Shown: positions 1-10,505 of the stretch, one piece after another
Layout of the letters: the number at the start of each line of letters is the position of its first letter
Numbering within the stretch: the stretch's first letter is position 1
Source of the DNA: Diphasiastrum complanatum
Taxonomy: Eukaryota > Streptophyta > Lycopodiopsida > Lycopodiales > Lycopodiaceae
Reading direction: 5' to 3'
DNA length: 64,000 nucleotides
Assembly (NCBI GenBank): GCA_029204225.1
Contig: CM055105.1
Span: 49,671,720 to 49,735,719 of the forward strand
Notes under the pieces: model-generated
Databases searched by the model: none
Seen by the model: the letters and a program-made list of their open reading frames with translations, nothing else
What the model was told of the DNA's origin: nothing
Translations under genes and position numbers: made by a program

Positions 1-413
1 CTATTTGCTTCATGATGTAAATGTGAATCCAACTTATCAACCATTATAGAAAATTTGAGCACAAAACGGGCCTTTCAAAAACATATCTTTTATTTTTTTT
101 GGTCAAAAGTTTCTTCCACATGGTCCAATCAAAACACTCAAATTTGAAATCTACGTAACGTAACTCCTTCAAATTGATTTTCTTTTCTTTTTAAAAGAAC
201 TGTATTTCCGTCGGGGCAGCCCGTAAATAAGCCATTTTATTTGTAGTATAGTATGCAACTCAGCAAAAAAACAGTGTAACTCTTGAACGGCAACTCGGAT
301 AGAGACGATTACAGTGCCATTAGAAAGCCCTCGACGAGAGCTTTTTCAACGACACCCAACATGACCCAGTTCCGAGCTACGGTGAAGAAGTTATGGCTAG
401 TAAGGGAGTAGCG
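1..413. other. Window edge: short repeat match, otherwise nothing recognised
   Basis: The first ~42 bp match the start of a repeat block also seen at 17400, 20464 and 27171 (TTTGCTTCATGATGTAAATG). Bases 43-413 have no copy elsewhere in the window that I can see and no convincing gene. Confidence 0.4.
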
Positions 414-1030
414 TTATGGTGCATTTAAGAGTAAAGGATCAAGCCAATACTTATAAAACTGGTATATGGCAAGTTAGACACAATGATAAATTCATGAGAA
501 TAAGTTAGTGAAGCTCAAAAAGTCATTTGGAGTGAGTTCTTGCCAAGTCCCAATTTGTTACCTTGCAATTTGTGAACTTGCCCCAAGATAAGGTGAAAAA
601 AAACTTTTATTATTACGAATGACAACCATGAAGCTATCATAGTTTCAATCAACATCGATATAATTAAACAACAAAAATCATCACATACATGCAAACAAGA
701 TGGCAAACACTCATCAATTTTTCTGTGCAGGATTCGAGCCGAATTGTCTTCATGCCCAATTTCCTAGAAATAGGAGATATCGGAACAACAAATTTACATT
801 TTTCTAGAACCTATTGCATCATTATTTGATTGTGCTCTCTTTCTCTTACCTTAAATGGTGCAAAAAAGCTACTAGAATATCGAACCAATAATATCACAAG
901 CTACATTCAAATGTGCTAAGATAACACGAAAGTGCAGCATAATTTGCTTATAATAGGCTACTTGCAAATGATCATAATCATGGTGAGCTGTGAACTCGAT
1001 CTTTGCCATTATAAATTAGCATACACTTGG

Positions 1031-1039
1031 TATAAATAG
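1031..1039 (+). promoter_or_regulatory. TATA box of the composite unit, copy 1
   Basis: TATAAATAG preceded by CACTTGG, about 290 bp upstream of the first open frame (1320). The motif is intact in four left-half copies (1031, 17817, 20873, 28253) and altered in the two right-arm copies (TATAATAG near 51650, TATAACTAG near 57963). The flanks 414-1319 hold no gene. Confidence 0.45.
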
Positions 1040-1319
1040 CATCATTTCCACCAAAAAGAAACTTTCAGAGGAAGTTGTTTAATAGAAAAACTAGAACTTC
1101 AGCCTCATAAAACTCTTTAAGAATCTAGGTCCTTAATTTTCTCATTTGGTGTAGCTATGTATGTAAGCAAATGTTGCAGAACATTACAAAAATTCACAAT
1201 ATCACGCTTTATTGCCATGTTGCCATGCATGCTTTTTAGGAAATGAAGACAAACTCTGATGGGAGAAGATTTGATGCTGGCACTTCCTTCTTCAAGCATG
1301 GAAATGGAATTCAGAAGCT

Positions 1320-2240
1320 TTGAAAAGCCATAGCTTCAAAGGATCGATTTTCCATCTTTTAGTGGTGATCTATCATTCGCTACGACCGTGCTTGATTACT
1401 CCTTCGCATCCTTGGACACCATCTACATACATCCACCACAAATCCAGAGTGTTATCATCATCCATTTTCAAAAACCCTAAGCTGTCGAGACTTGCTACAT
1501 TACACAAAAACCATCACATCTAGCACGAGAATGCTGAGGGGTAGTGCTACTGGAGCTTGTCAAAACCACACATTCAACACCGATTTGGGTTGCAATATCT
1601 TACTAGTACGTTATCACGAAGAAACATCATTGTTTCCACATCCTATCAGAGCGACATTGCTCCAAATTTTTCCACAAATTTCTATTCTCCATACACTGCC
1701 GAGCAATACTCTACATACACTGCTCATAGAGCCGCGCCCCCATACTCTACAATCACCGTGGACCGAGCTGAGTGTACATACTCTGCATTCGTTGTGGAAC
1801 GAGCTGAGCGTCCATACTCTGCATACAAAGTTGATTGAGCCGAGTCCATCAGAAGTCGACCGATCCGATGCCCTCCACAGTCGATCGAGCCGAGACTCCA
1901 CTTGTCTGTTACCAGAGCTGAACCTTCAACAGAGTCACCAGCCGAGTCCAGAACCTGTCTCCCACAACATCTTCCAGTTCTGATGACCCAACTCAAGACA
2001 TAATTGACATCACCATGGAAAGCCTCGATATCTCTGAGATGAACACTTGGTACTAGGAGGCACACTAGTTCCTGAGCCACATAGAGTTCCAACTTCCTCT
2101 TTTCAGTGGCTATCAGAGCCCATTTCTATTGCATATTGCTTATAACCACACCGACAGATTTTCCAAGTCATGTTACCTCCTAACCAAAATTTTGTTTATA
2201 TTATCCCTATTTCTGGAGCTGACATCAATACATTTGTATT
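1320..2240 (+). pseudogene. Unknown tyrosine-repeat frame of the composite unit, truncated copy
   Basis: After a leader with CAAAAACCCTAAGCTG (about 1465), the 36-bp array at about 1690-1850 can be read as YSTYTAHRAAPP, YSTITVDRAECT, YSAFVVERAERP and YSAYKVD, then a stop. Downstream the next frame reads SSDDPTQDIIDITMESLDIS, then a stop and GADINTF, where an 885-bp deletion joins it to the ERQG region. Open frames of 163 and 93 residues overlap in different phases, so the true phase is uncertain. I favour the tyrosine-repeat phase because 36 bp equals 12 codons and the pattern is regular. Confidence 0.4.
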
Positions 2241-2244
2241 GCAC

Positions 2245-3010
2245 ATCAAAGTTTCCTTTCCATCTACTCAAAGCGTTCACATCAAAGAAAAACAGTCTTA
2301 TCAATCTGAAAATCATGGCAAGAAACTTTGAATATTTTGGATCACAATGAGCGCCAACGTGAATCTTGAAATTCAGAAAATACACCGAGTGTGTTGGATC
2401 AAATGGAGCGGCAAGTTTATTTCAAACTTTTGCAATTCAGAAATTTGCAATTTCAACACACATCTATTGAAAAAATATTTTGCTTATTTTGCTCATAACT
2501 GCAAAGCTTTAATTTTGCATATAAAGCAAGAAACTTGGAGTGTGATGGATCAAAAAGAGCGCCAAGGTCATTTCAAACTTTTTCAATTATTATTTTTTAT
2601 TATGAAGACAAGTTTTAATAGCTTGCAAGATATATAACAAGTTCGTTTTCTACTAGATTAATCTATCGATTATTAAGATGTCTAAATATCATCTCCATAT
2701 TGATCTTCCCACAGAATATGCTCCACTGTCGAGAAAAAATTTGAAAGGATCCACCTTACCAGCTCACCAAAGGACGAAAGACAGGAAACAAGTTTCAAAC
2801 AGGTTTTAAAGAAGATCATAAAATTCTATTTTGGATTTTTAGTAAAACAGAATATCCAGAGATAATTAAGAATCATATGAGCGACACACCACTCAATGTT
2901 CCTAGAATAGGTGATTTTAAGGTGGAATGGGATTTGGTTCACACACCAAGAGCTACAGGGAGTGAAAATCCAAAACTTAGCGAAATGTTTTAACTGATCA
3001 AACAACATTT
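2245..3010 (+). pseudogene. ERQG-repeat region and MSKYHLHIDLP frame, decayed copy 1
   Basis: Contains the DHNERQ, DQMERQG and DQKERQGHFKLFQ repeats (about 2340-2590) in shifting phase. From 2679 it has the frame MSKYHLHIDLPTEYAPLSRK, which breaks by frameshift at about 2790 (QVSNRF-stop). The intact version of the latter is at 48827-49141. Confidence 0.45.
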
Positions 3011-3094
3011 ATATAGCTAAAACCAATAAAACCCAAGCCGTACACTCGTCGATCCAATAGCGGATCAGATCTATGGCGCATAATACAACTGTCC

Positions 3095-3486
3095 ACACGT
3101 GTGAGACCACACGTGCTACAATACACGTCAATCTGCCATTCGGCCACCTACCCACACGTGCGAGCTAACACGTGCCAGAACACACGTCACCAAACCATTC
3201 GACCACATGGCCACATGTGCAAGTTTCACACATGTGGATACAGAAGTGTGGTCCCACACGTCAAGTATTGATTGGGCCACGTGACCACACGTGCGAGCCG
3301 ATACATGCAAGAACACATGTCGCTGATCCATTTGGCCACGTGTCCCCACGTGAGATCCCACACGTGTTGATCCAGACGTGCAGTTTCACACATGCGTATA
3401 CAAACCTGTGTTTCCACATGTCAGCTACTGACTGGGCCACGTGTCACTGGGATTCACACGTGCCAACTTTTTTTTCCTATATAAGT
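3095..3486 (+). promoter_or_regulatory. CACGTG (G-box) array with TATA box, copy 1
   Basis: About 380 bp hold 11 CACGTG hexamers and end at CTATATAAG (3477-3485), followed by a possible start region at GTCCATTCCCGGGG. A roughly 135-bp internal repeat is visible: the block at about 3150-3210 recurs at about 3285-3345. Downstream are the satellite-like repeats and, at about 5159, the decayed CENH3-like copy, the same order as in the right arm. Confidence 0.5.
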
Positions 3487-3539
3487 CCATTCCCGGGGAT
3501 TGTACAATGGCCGGTGATTCCAGGGATTTCAGAAAGGTC

Positions 3540-3960
3540 AACATACGACGAGTTGAGGCTACAACTACAACCACATAGTCCTACCATAGGCTTGTGTGGT
3601 TTACCACATGGCCTACCTTAGACTTGTGTAGCAGGCCACATAGGCCTGCGATTGACCAAGGCTGTCATAGGTACCCACGTGTCAAGTCACGTATGACTGC
3701 CATGTGGCAAATCATGCAGGCTTGGGGCTAGACACGTGGCAAGCCACGTAGGCCCATCATAGGCTGGCAAGCTAACCAGCCTCTACCTATGTGGTCTGCT
3801 ATTTGCAAAGCCTATCGCACACTACCACATGGCAAGCCACGTAGGTCTACCACATGGCAAATCATGCAGGCTTGAGGGTTGTCATGTGGCAAGCCATGTA
3901 GGCCTACCATAACCTTGTATGTCAAGTCAACTGGGCCCTGTGCCACGTAGGCTTGAGTGG
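3540..3960. repeat. Satellite-like GGCAAGCCATGTAGGC repeat field, copy 1
   Basis: The field consists of degenerate, irregularly spaced repeats built from CATGTGGCAAGCCA, TGTAGGC, ACCATAGGCTTG and GTGTGGCAAGCC. Many units contain short dyads (GGCTTG...CAAGCC). Any long frames in it are repeat artefacts. The same motif family fills 4600-5028, 5404-6210, 31640-32050 and 61843-62640. Confidence 0.7.
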
Positions 3961-4074
3961 ACCTAGAGATCTATATATATATATCGGTGGGCTGAAATCT
4001 CTTGCCATAAAAACCAGCCAAGAAGATAAACTTTTTCAAACCCTAAATGTGCCCTAAAAGACACAAAAAATAGC

Positions 4075-4592
4075 TATCAGAGCAATATTGCTCCAAAGTT
4101 TTCCACAAATTTCTAGTCTCCATACACTGTCGAGCAATACTCTACATACACTGCTCAGAGAGCCTAGCCCCCATGCTCTGCAATCACTGTGGACCGAGTC
4201 GAGCATCCATACTCTGCATTCACTGTGGACTGAGCTGAGCGTCCATATTCTGCATACAAAGTTGACTGAGCCGAGTCCATCCAAAGACGACCGATCCGAA
4301 GCCCTCTACAGTCGACCGAGCCGAGACTCCACTTGACTGTTACCAGAGCCGAACCTTCAATAGAGTCATCAGCCGAGTCCAGAACCTGTCTGCAACAACA
4401 TCTTCCAGTTCTGATGACCCAACTCAAGACAGAATTGACATCACCATGGAAAGCCTCGATATCTCTGAGATGAACACTTGGTACCAGTAGGCACACTAGT
4501 TCCTGAGCCACATAGAATTCCAACTTCCTCTTTTGATCAGTGGCTAGCAGAGCCCGTTTCGATTGCATATTGCTTATAACCACACCGACAGA
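4075..4592 (+). pseudogene. 36-bp repeat frame, copy fused to satellite
   Basis: The array at about 4115-4270 is followed by the SSDDPTQDRIDITMESLDIS frame and stops at the sequence CGACAGATTTTCTAGTTC, where the satellite-like field starts (about 4595). The third part of the unknown frame is absent. Confidence 0.45.
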
Positions 4593-4599
4593 TTTTCTA

Positions 4600-5026
4600 G
4601 TTCGCTAGAGAGAGAGAGCTGGGGCTCCCAAGTTGCCATGTGGCAAGCCATGTAGGCATGTCATGAGATAAACCATAGGCTTGCGTGGCAGGCCACATAG
4701 GCATGGCATATTTCTGATGCTTTCCACGTAAGCATGTCACAGGATACGACATAGGCTTGCCATAGGCTTGTGTGGCAAGCCAACCAAGCTCTGCCATGTA
4801 GGCTTGAGTGGAGCTAGAGAGAGAGAGCTGGGCCTCCCAAGTTGCCATGTGGCAAGCCATGTAGGCCTATCATAGGCTTGCGTGGTAGGTCATATAGGCA
4901 TGACATAGTCTTGCTGCTAGTATGTTCATGCTGGTATGTTGTAGTCTGCCATATAGGCTTGACATAGGCTTGTGTGGCAAGCCAACTAAGCTATACCATG
5001 TGGGTTTGCCATGTAGGCTTGAGTGG

Positions 5027-5028
<2 letters not shown>
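4600..5028. repeat. Satellite-like repeat field, copy 2a
   Basis: This field has the same GGCAAGCCATGTAGGC/CATAGGCTTG units, punctuated by short GAGAGAGAG tracts at about 4607 and 4811 inside a larger unit ('GAGTGGAGCTAGAGAGAGAGAGCTGG') repeated at about 200-bp intervals. It runs directly into the (GA)n tract at 5029. Confidence 0.7.

Positions 5029-5058
<30 letters not shown>
5029..5058. repeat. Short (GA)n microsatellite
   Basis: A pure AG run of about 30 bp lies at the edge of the satellite field, just before the decayed histone-like copy. The equivalent tract at 6214 is far longer (171 bp), although the flanking sequence (GAGTGGAATGAGAG...GAGTCACACATGAAC) is the same. Confidence 0.9.
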
Positions 5059-5061
<3 letters not shown>

Positions 5062-5104
5062 TCACACATGAACTACTTCCCTGTGGTATGGCCTAGCATC
5101 AACG

Positions 5105-5416
5105 TTGAAAAAAATATCTGATGGAGATAAGAAGGGTCCCAAAAAATATCTGATGGAGATAAGAAGGGTCCTGAAAGCAGCCTTGTACCGGGCTGTGAGG
5201 GAGGTTACACAAGATATGACCACGCATCTGCCCTATGCAGTGAGGTGGAATATCGCTGCATTGGAGGCCCTCCATATTGCATACGAGGACTTCTAGACAA
5301 AATTGTTTGAGGATTCGATGCAGTGTTCCATTCATGGCATGAGGGTGACACTGATGCCCAAGGACATGCTTCTTGTCATGAGGTTTCGAAACACCTATGA
5401 CAGCGGTAAGCCACAT
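5105..5416 (+). pseudogene. Truncated CENH3-like histone pseudogene, left-arm copy
   Basis: From about 5171 the frame reads LKAALYRAVREVTQDM, then HLPYAVRWNIAALEALHIAY, and meets a stop (TAG at 5294-5296, after ...YEDF). After the stop the same frame continues as TKLFEDSMQCSIHG and RVTLMPKDMLLVMRF. It is clearly the mate of the intact frame at 62616-63026, but the histone tail and N-terminal helix have been replaced by a 37-bp segment present twice (5105-5170), which comes from the KISDGDKKG sequence also found at 6441 and 61759. Besides the stop there are changes such as SMLC to SMQC. It is almost certainly non-functional. The copy shows that the histone-like gene was part of the duplicated unit before the two arms diverged. 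Confidence 0.75.
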
Positions 5417-6210
5417 GGCAAATCATGCAGGCTTGAGGGTTGCCATGTGGCAAGCCATGTAGGCCTACCATAACCTTGTATGTCAAGCCAACTGGGCCCT
5501 ATGCCACGTAGGCTTGAGTGGACCTAGAGATCTATATATATATATATAGGTGGGCTCAAAAGTTTCCACTTGGCAAACCACACAGACCTACCATAGGCTT
5601 GCGTCGCAGGCCACAAAGGCATGGCATGTTCCTGATGCTTCCTACGTAAGCATGTCGCAGGCTAGCACATAGGCTTGCCATAGGCTTGTGTGGCAAGCAA
5701 ACCAAGCTCTGCCATGTAGGCTTGAGTGGAGCTAGAGAGAGAGAGCTGGGGCTCCCAAGTTGCCATGTGGCAAGCCATGTAGGCATGTCATGAGATAAAC
5801 CATAGGCTTGCGTGGCAGGCCACATAGGCATGGCATATTTCTGATGCTTCCCATGTAAGCATGTCGCAGGATACCACATAGGCTTGCCATAGGCTTGTGT
5901 GGCAAGCCAGACAAGCTTTGCCATGTAGGCTTGAGTGGAGCTAGAGAGAGAGAGCTGGGGCTCCCAAGTTGCCATGTGGCAAGCCATCTAGGCATGTCAT
6001 GAGATAAACCACACAGGCTGGGGACTTGCCATGTGGCAAGCCATGTAGGCCTATTATAGGCTTGCGTGGTAGGTCATATAGGCATGACATAGGCTTGATG
6101 CTAGTATGTTCGTGCTGGTATGTTGCAGTCTGCCATATAGGCTTGACATAGGCTTGTGTGGCAAGCCAACGAAGCTATACCACGTGGGTTTGCCATGTAG
6201 GCTTGAGTGG
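5404..6210. repeat. Satellite-like repeat field, copy 2b
   Basis: This continues the same degenerate units, with larger units of about 200-230 bp marked by GGAGCTAGAGAGAGAGAGCT. An (AT)n run lies at 5533-5546. The left boundary is the C-terminal end of the histone-like pseudogene. Confidence 0.7.
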
Positions 6211-6386
<176 letters not shown>

Positions 6387-6440
6387 TGAGTGAGGAGTCA
6401 CACATGAACTACTTCCCTGTGGTATGGCCTAGCATCAACG

Positions 6441-6650
6441 TTGAAAAAAATATCTGATGGAGATAAGAAGGGTCCCAAGCAAATTTCAAATGAGAATCTT
6501 GCAGAGAAAGTATTGAAACCACAGTTGGCGAGGGATCCCAAATAATCGAACTTGAGTGTACAAGCCCAACAAAAGCACATACACAAACTCACCACACATG
6601 GGAAGATCATTAAATTTGAATTTGAAGAAAAATCATTGAAGTGTTTGTAG
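6441..6650 (+). pseudogene. Unrecognised KISDGDKKG frame, broken copy
   Basis: The frame beginning near 6450 reads SDGDKKGPKQISNENLAEKV, then a stop at about 6543, then LSVQAQQKHIHKLTTHGKII. The right-arm copy (61550-61759, minus) is uninterrupted over 69 residues. I do not recognise it. Its second half recurs in the frames at 7996-8190, 11365-11577 and 59548-59760, so it is a mobile or duplicated segment rather than an obvious gene. Confidence 0.3.
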
Positions 6651-6654
6651 ATCG

Positions 6655-7437
6655 ATGTTTAACAAAATCACATATATTATAATCTTCACACGTGTGGAAT
6701 CAAGATCTACAAGAAAATCAACATTCTACACATAGAAAACCAAGATAGAGAAAATCACATGAGATGGACATAAGAGATGAATTCTCCACAAAGAAAGAAA
6801 CTTTGATGATTATTTCTCCACTTAGGTACAACTATTTATAGCTTCCAAAATTTCATTTGGCCACTTGCCCCAAACTTGACCTAATTTGGAAACTTCTAGA
6901 TACTTTATCAAATACCTAGAAAATCTAGTCTAGATGCAATGTACCAAAATTAGCCAATTAGAATGGGTCCAAAATCGACCTCATCCACTGATCTACTTGC
7001 CAGAGGTAGTTAAACAACTATTTAGGCCCTTATTAACAAATATGAAACTAACTCGAAGTTGAGATTCATTTTGGCCTCCAAAATTGCCAAATAAAAAACC
7101 AAACTAGTTGACAATTTTTCACACCATGTCCTCTAGACATCTCCATTGATGAATACAATTTATAAGTTTTTGAAAGCAGTGTACCAAAATTTAGCCAATT
7201 AGAATGGGTCCAAACTCGACCTCATCCACTTATCTACTTGCCAGAGGTAGTTAAACCACTATTTAGGCCCTTATTAACAAATATGAAACTAACTCGAAGT
7301 TGAGATTCATTTTGGCCTCCAAAATTGCCAAATAAAAAACCAAACTACTTGACAATTTTTCACACCTTGTCCTCTAGACATCTCCATTGATGAATACAAT
7401 TTATAAGTTTTTGAAAGCAATTCCGAATGCAATCAGG
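6655..7437 (-). repeat. Diverged Copia-type LTR remnant with two 240-bp tandem units
   Basis: Read on the minus strand this mirrors 60290-61555: tandem units, each holding a TGTGAAAAATTGTCAACTAG start, then GGCCAAATGAAATTTTGGAA, a TATA box (CTATTTATA on plus, 6832-6840) and CACACGTGTGGA near 6690. The same order of landmarks occurs in the clear Copia LTRs at 41547-42196 and 33954-34603, so I read it as a truncated LTR of a related family. Two tandem units are present here against four in the right arm. Confidence 0.45.
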
Positions 7438-7995
7438 GTCATGTTTTAGCTCAGTGATCTCTCTTTCACATTACAAAAGTTTTTAAAATACATTGTTCTA
7501 GGATTCAAGAATGGATTTTGGAATGAATTATATTTCATTGAAGTTTGAACGAGCTTGGAAATTTGAAGATTGAATGAAGCTGTAATCTAGGATTTTCAAA
7601 ACTCAAAGTTGTTCATGCAAATTAAGTCATTTTTGTTAATATATTAAAATGTTGTAATCTAGGGTTTCCAAAAACAAATTGAAAATTTGTTAAAAAAAAT
7701 GCTTATTCCTTGTTACACGACTAAATAACATATAGTTAAAAAGCATATAATGAATCTATGCTATGATCCAAACATATGCAAGTTACATTGCATTCATTCA
7801 CACTTCACAAATCATTTGAATTTGAAGTGGAGCGAAATCATTAAAATGAGTAGATCAATGTTTAAATGAAGCGATAAATATTATAATCTTCCCATTTAAT
7901 TCAATTATATTTATATATTACTGGTGCATTAATAGGATAAAAACTCGTTATTATTATTTTCTTTGTTTCTATTGATTCAAGCAAGCACAGCTCGT

Positions 7996-8190
7996 CTAGA
8001 TGATGACCACAATGCCTCTAAGGAGAAATAGTTTTTCATTTTTTTTTAACTTTGATTTTTCTTCAAATTCAAATTTAATGATCTTCCCATGTGTGGTGAG
8101 TTGGTGTCTGCACTTGAGTTGGGCTTGTACACTCAAGTTTGATTCTTTGCAATCCTCCCAAATTAATATAACCAGTAAGATTATTCTCAA
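7996..8190 (-). CDS. Unrecognised 64-residue frame, unit A
   Basis: Begins MRIILLVILIWEDCKESNLS and ends in a lysine-rich tail. It recurs at 11365-11577 (minus) and 59548-59760 (plus) with slightly different C-termini caused by small indels. Indels that change the tail argue against a conserved protein. I list it because three copies stay open. The middle part (SNLSVQAQ...LTTHGK) is shared with the KISDGDKKG frames. Confidence 0.15.
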   Translation of the reverse strand: MRIILLVILIWEDCKESNLSVQAQLKCRHQLTTHGKIIKFEFEEKSKLKKNEKLFLLRGIVVII

Positions 8191-8754
8191 AGCATGTACT
8201 ATGAGCTAAAAACAACACTTGGAGAGTAAAGAGTTAGGAATATGTCAAACACTTTTACACCTAGTATTTGGCAAGATCGGATTCTTTGCGATAAACCCCC
8301 CCCCAATTTTTAATATAACTTCTCAAAGCATCTAGTATGAGCTACAAACAACACTTGGTAAGTCTTAAGACTTGGAGAGTAAAGAGTTATGCATTTGTCA
8401 AATACTTTTACACCTAGCATTTGGCAAGTTAGATGCAATGGTAGTAATTATAAGAATGAGTTAGACAAGCTTGTGAAGCCATATAGAGGTGATTTGTTGT
8501 TTAGTTGCCTAGCTACATATCAAGCTACCCCAAGTTACCAAACAGTTTACTATTATTTTGTTTGACAACCATGAAGCTATCATGATTTGAAATGACATCA
8601 ATATATTAAGCTACTCCCAAGTTGACCCTTTCCCAGGAAGCTTCTCTCTTGAAACTATAGCAAAAAGGTCTTATTCAAAGGAACAATCAAGGGTCGAGTA
8701 CTTACCATACGAGATGAAGACCAACAAGTAGGGCAAGGAAAGAAGATGTACGGT

Positions 8755-8967
8755 TTACTTTGCTATGTGCTTGGACGTATGCTGAGCATGCTTGGAATAT
8801 GAAGAACAGGTGTTTTCCAAAAATATTAGTAGTCTCACAAAAAGGCTTGGAGTAACATTAGAATTTGGAAGTGGTGCACCTACTTTGGATGGATGATCAC
8901 TAACAAACAATTTCTGTCTAGTCCTTTTGCGGTGATATGTTCCCTCTTGTCGATATGATATTTTCAT
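8755..8967 (-). CDS. Unrecognised 70-residue basic frame, unit A
   Basis: Begins MKISYRQEGTYHRKRTRQKL and ends SKHAQHTSKHIAK. Basic, with no known motif. Copies at 12133-12345 (minus; identical by eye) and 58808-59020 (plus; a few substitutions, no stop) keep the frame open over 70 residues, a mild hint of coding or of recent duplication only. Confidence 0.25.
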   Translation of the reverse strand: MKISYRQEGTYHRKRTRQKLFVSDHPSKVGAPLPNSNVTPSLFVRLLIFLENTCSSYSKHAQHTSKHIAK

Positions 8968-9306
8968 TGTCTAAATATTTTTTGAACAGAATATGTGTAA
9001 CCTAATTATTGTTGATTTTGATTTAATGAGCATATTCAATGTTCATTTAATACATTAAATCAAATATCAACGATGAGAACATATATATATACACAACGAG
9101 AAGAAGGTATATCTAGATCATAGATTATGAACTAAAGTGGACATTTCAAAAGTAGTGGAGAGATAGATTAGCAGTTGAGTGCCATATACATTGGCCCTAG
9201 ATGACTATAATGGTCAATCTTAAAAGCTCCAATCAACAAATGTTGATGTTTTCAATGTACTCAATTCAAAAAATTGCGCCTAAAGGATTTTCTTCATAAC
9301 ATTTGT

Positions 9307-10194
9307 TCAGGAATAGTTGGCATCATGCTTATGATATTGCTTGCGCAGCCACTTGGAGCAGGTTCGAGTCAGCATTTGTCTTCGACCAGCAAATGCTTCT
9401 GATCTCTGGGTGTAAGCCTTATCAGCATTGATGATAAAGCCTGAAGTGCACATCTCTTCGAAGATTTGTATGGAGTCTGCAGGAAAGTATTGTATCCGTA
9501 AATAGATCCTGGTATCCTCCATGTGAAGCGCCGGTTTGTTGGGATTGATGAAAAATTGTGGATCCTGCTCAAACCTTCGGCCCATGACAGTCATCAGAAA
9601 CTGGCAGAACTTGTGTTGTAGCTTGATTGTAGGATCGTCAGAATCGGAAGTTAATTTGCAAAAATTCTTGATGGATGTATGACATTCCTTCTGAGAAGAG
9701 AACGAGCCATCTATTATCGCAAAGTTGCAAGGATATGCTGATATGTTGTCTTCCGATTTCCATGCTCGTCTTCTACGAAATCTTGGGTCAAAAGAAGAAT
9801 CATTATGGACTTGCTTTGGTGCTTGCTCAAGCCTTTCATTCACGTGCGTATCTTTGAGGACTAGAGCTCTCCAACCGGTAGATGCCATTAATTCTGGCTG
9901 AAAAGAGCTCCCGATCAAATTAGATGCCGTCGTTGGATCTGACTTGTCCGTGTCTTTGCGTCCTACCAGAATCGAATTACTGATATCTTGTGCCTCCAAA
10001 TCTCTTCCGCATATAGATTTCGTAGTTTCTGATATTTTGGCCAAACGGATTTTCTCAGCTGCCGATACTATGTTCATTTCTAGGTCCTGCTCCATCTTCC
10101 TAAGCCGATGTTGGATCAACAATCCTTTTCTGAGACTCTTCAGCCTCCTGTAAATGACGAAAATAAGAGGCGAAATCAGAAGGACAGAGAACAT
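9307..10194 (-). CDS. Unrecognised single-pass membrane protein, 295 residues
   Basis: The frame opens MFSVLLISPLIFVIYRRLKS: a hydrophobic segment (residues 2-15) followed by basic residues, which suggests a signal anchor or N-terminal transmembrane helix. Next come a charged, probably helical stretch (LRKMEQDLEMNIVSAAEKIR, about residues 32-51), a polar linker, then a domain of about 150 residues with landmarks WKSEDNISAYPCNFAIIDGS, QHKFCQFLMTVMGRRFEQD, MEDTRIYLRIQYFPADSIQ and CTSGFIINADKAYTQRS. I recognise no family. The start was chosen at 10194 because the upstream sequence is a (GA)n tract. Two copies exist on the left (this one and 12685-14208) and a broken one on the right (58168-58463). 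A long uninterrupted frame among decayed sequence makes it one of the better candidates for a real gene here. Confidence 0.6.
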   Translation of the reverse strand: MFSVLLISPLIFVIYRRLKSLRKGLLIQHRLRKMEQDLEMNIVSAAEKIRLAKISETTKSICGRDLEAQDISNSILVGRKDTDKSDPTTASNLIGSSFQPELMASTGWRALVLKDTHVNERLEQAPKQVHNDSSFDPRFRRRRAWKSEDNISAYPCNFAIIDGSFSSQKECHTSIKNFCKLTSDSDDPTIKLQHKFCQFLMTVMGRRFEQDPQFFINPNKPALHMEDTRIYLRIQYFPADSIQIFEEMCTSGFIINADKAYTQRSEAFAGRRQMLTRTCSKWLRKQYHKHDANYS

Positions 10195-10199
10195 CGATA

Positions 10200-10489
<290 letters not shown>

Positions 10490-10505
10490 TTCCATGCATT
10501 GCATC

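Larger units (their letters stand above)
414..4070 (+). repeat. Direct repeat, copy 1 of the long composite unit
   Basis: Runs from TTATGGTGCATTTAAGAG to ...ACACAAAAAA and matches 27635-32152 in the same orientation, but lacks about 885 bp (equivalent to 29440-30325), so the unknown frame is cut after LNTF-equivalent codons. It holds, in order, a TATA-bearing leader, the 36-bp repeat array, the truncated frame, the ERQG-repeat region, the CACGTG promoter and the satellite-like field. Confidence 0.85.

Noticed and set aside
515-706. 63-codon minus frame in the leader of the composite unit
   Set aside because: Not open in the other leader copies (27735-27950, 51950-52150) and without recognisable features.
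1614-1901. Minus-strand 95-codon frames opposite each 36-bp array
   Set aside because: The array lacks stops on both strands. The plus-type phase with the regular 12-residue tyrosine repeat is the better candidate, and even that is uncertain.
3128-3621. Open frames across the CACGTG arrays (also 31198-31703 and 63330-63707)
   Set aside because: Both strands are open through a repeated low-complexity motif. The regulatory reading explains the pattern better.
5556-5995. Open frames of 87-143 codons in the satellite fields (also 4597-4860 and 62061-62500)
   Set aside because: They arise because repeat units happen to lack stops. Overlapping frames on the same strand look equally open.
3540-6210. 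CRISPR array
   Set aside because: Repeats are degenerate, directly adjoining and of variable spacing, with no unique spacers, no cas genes and a eukaryotic context.
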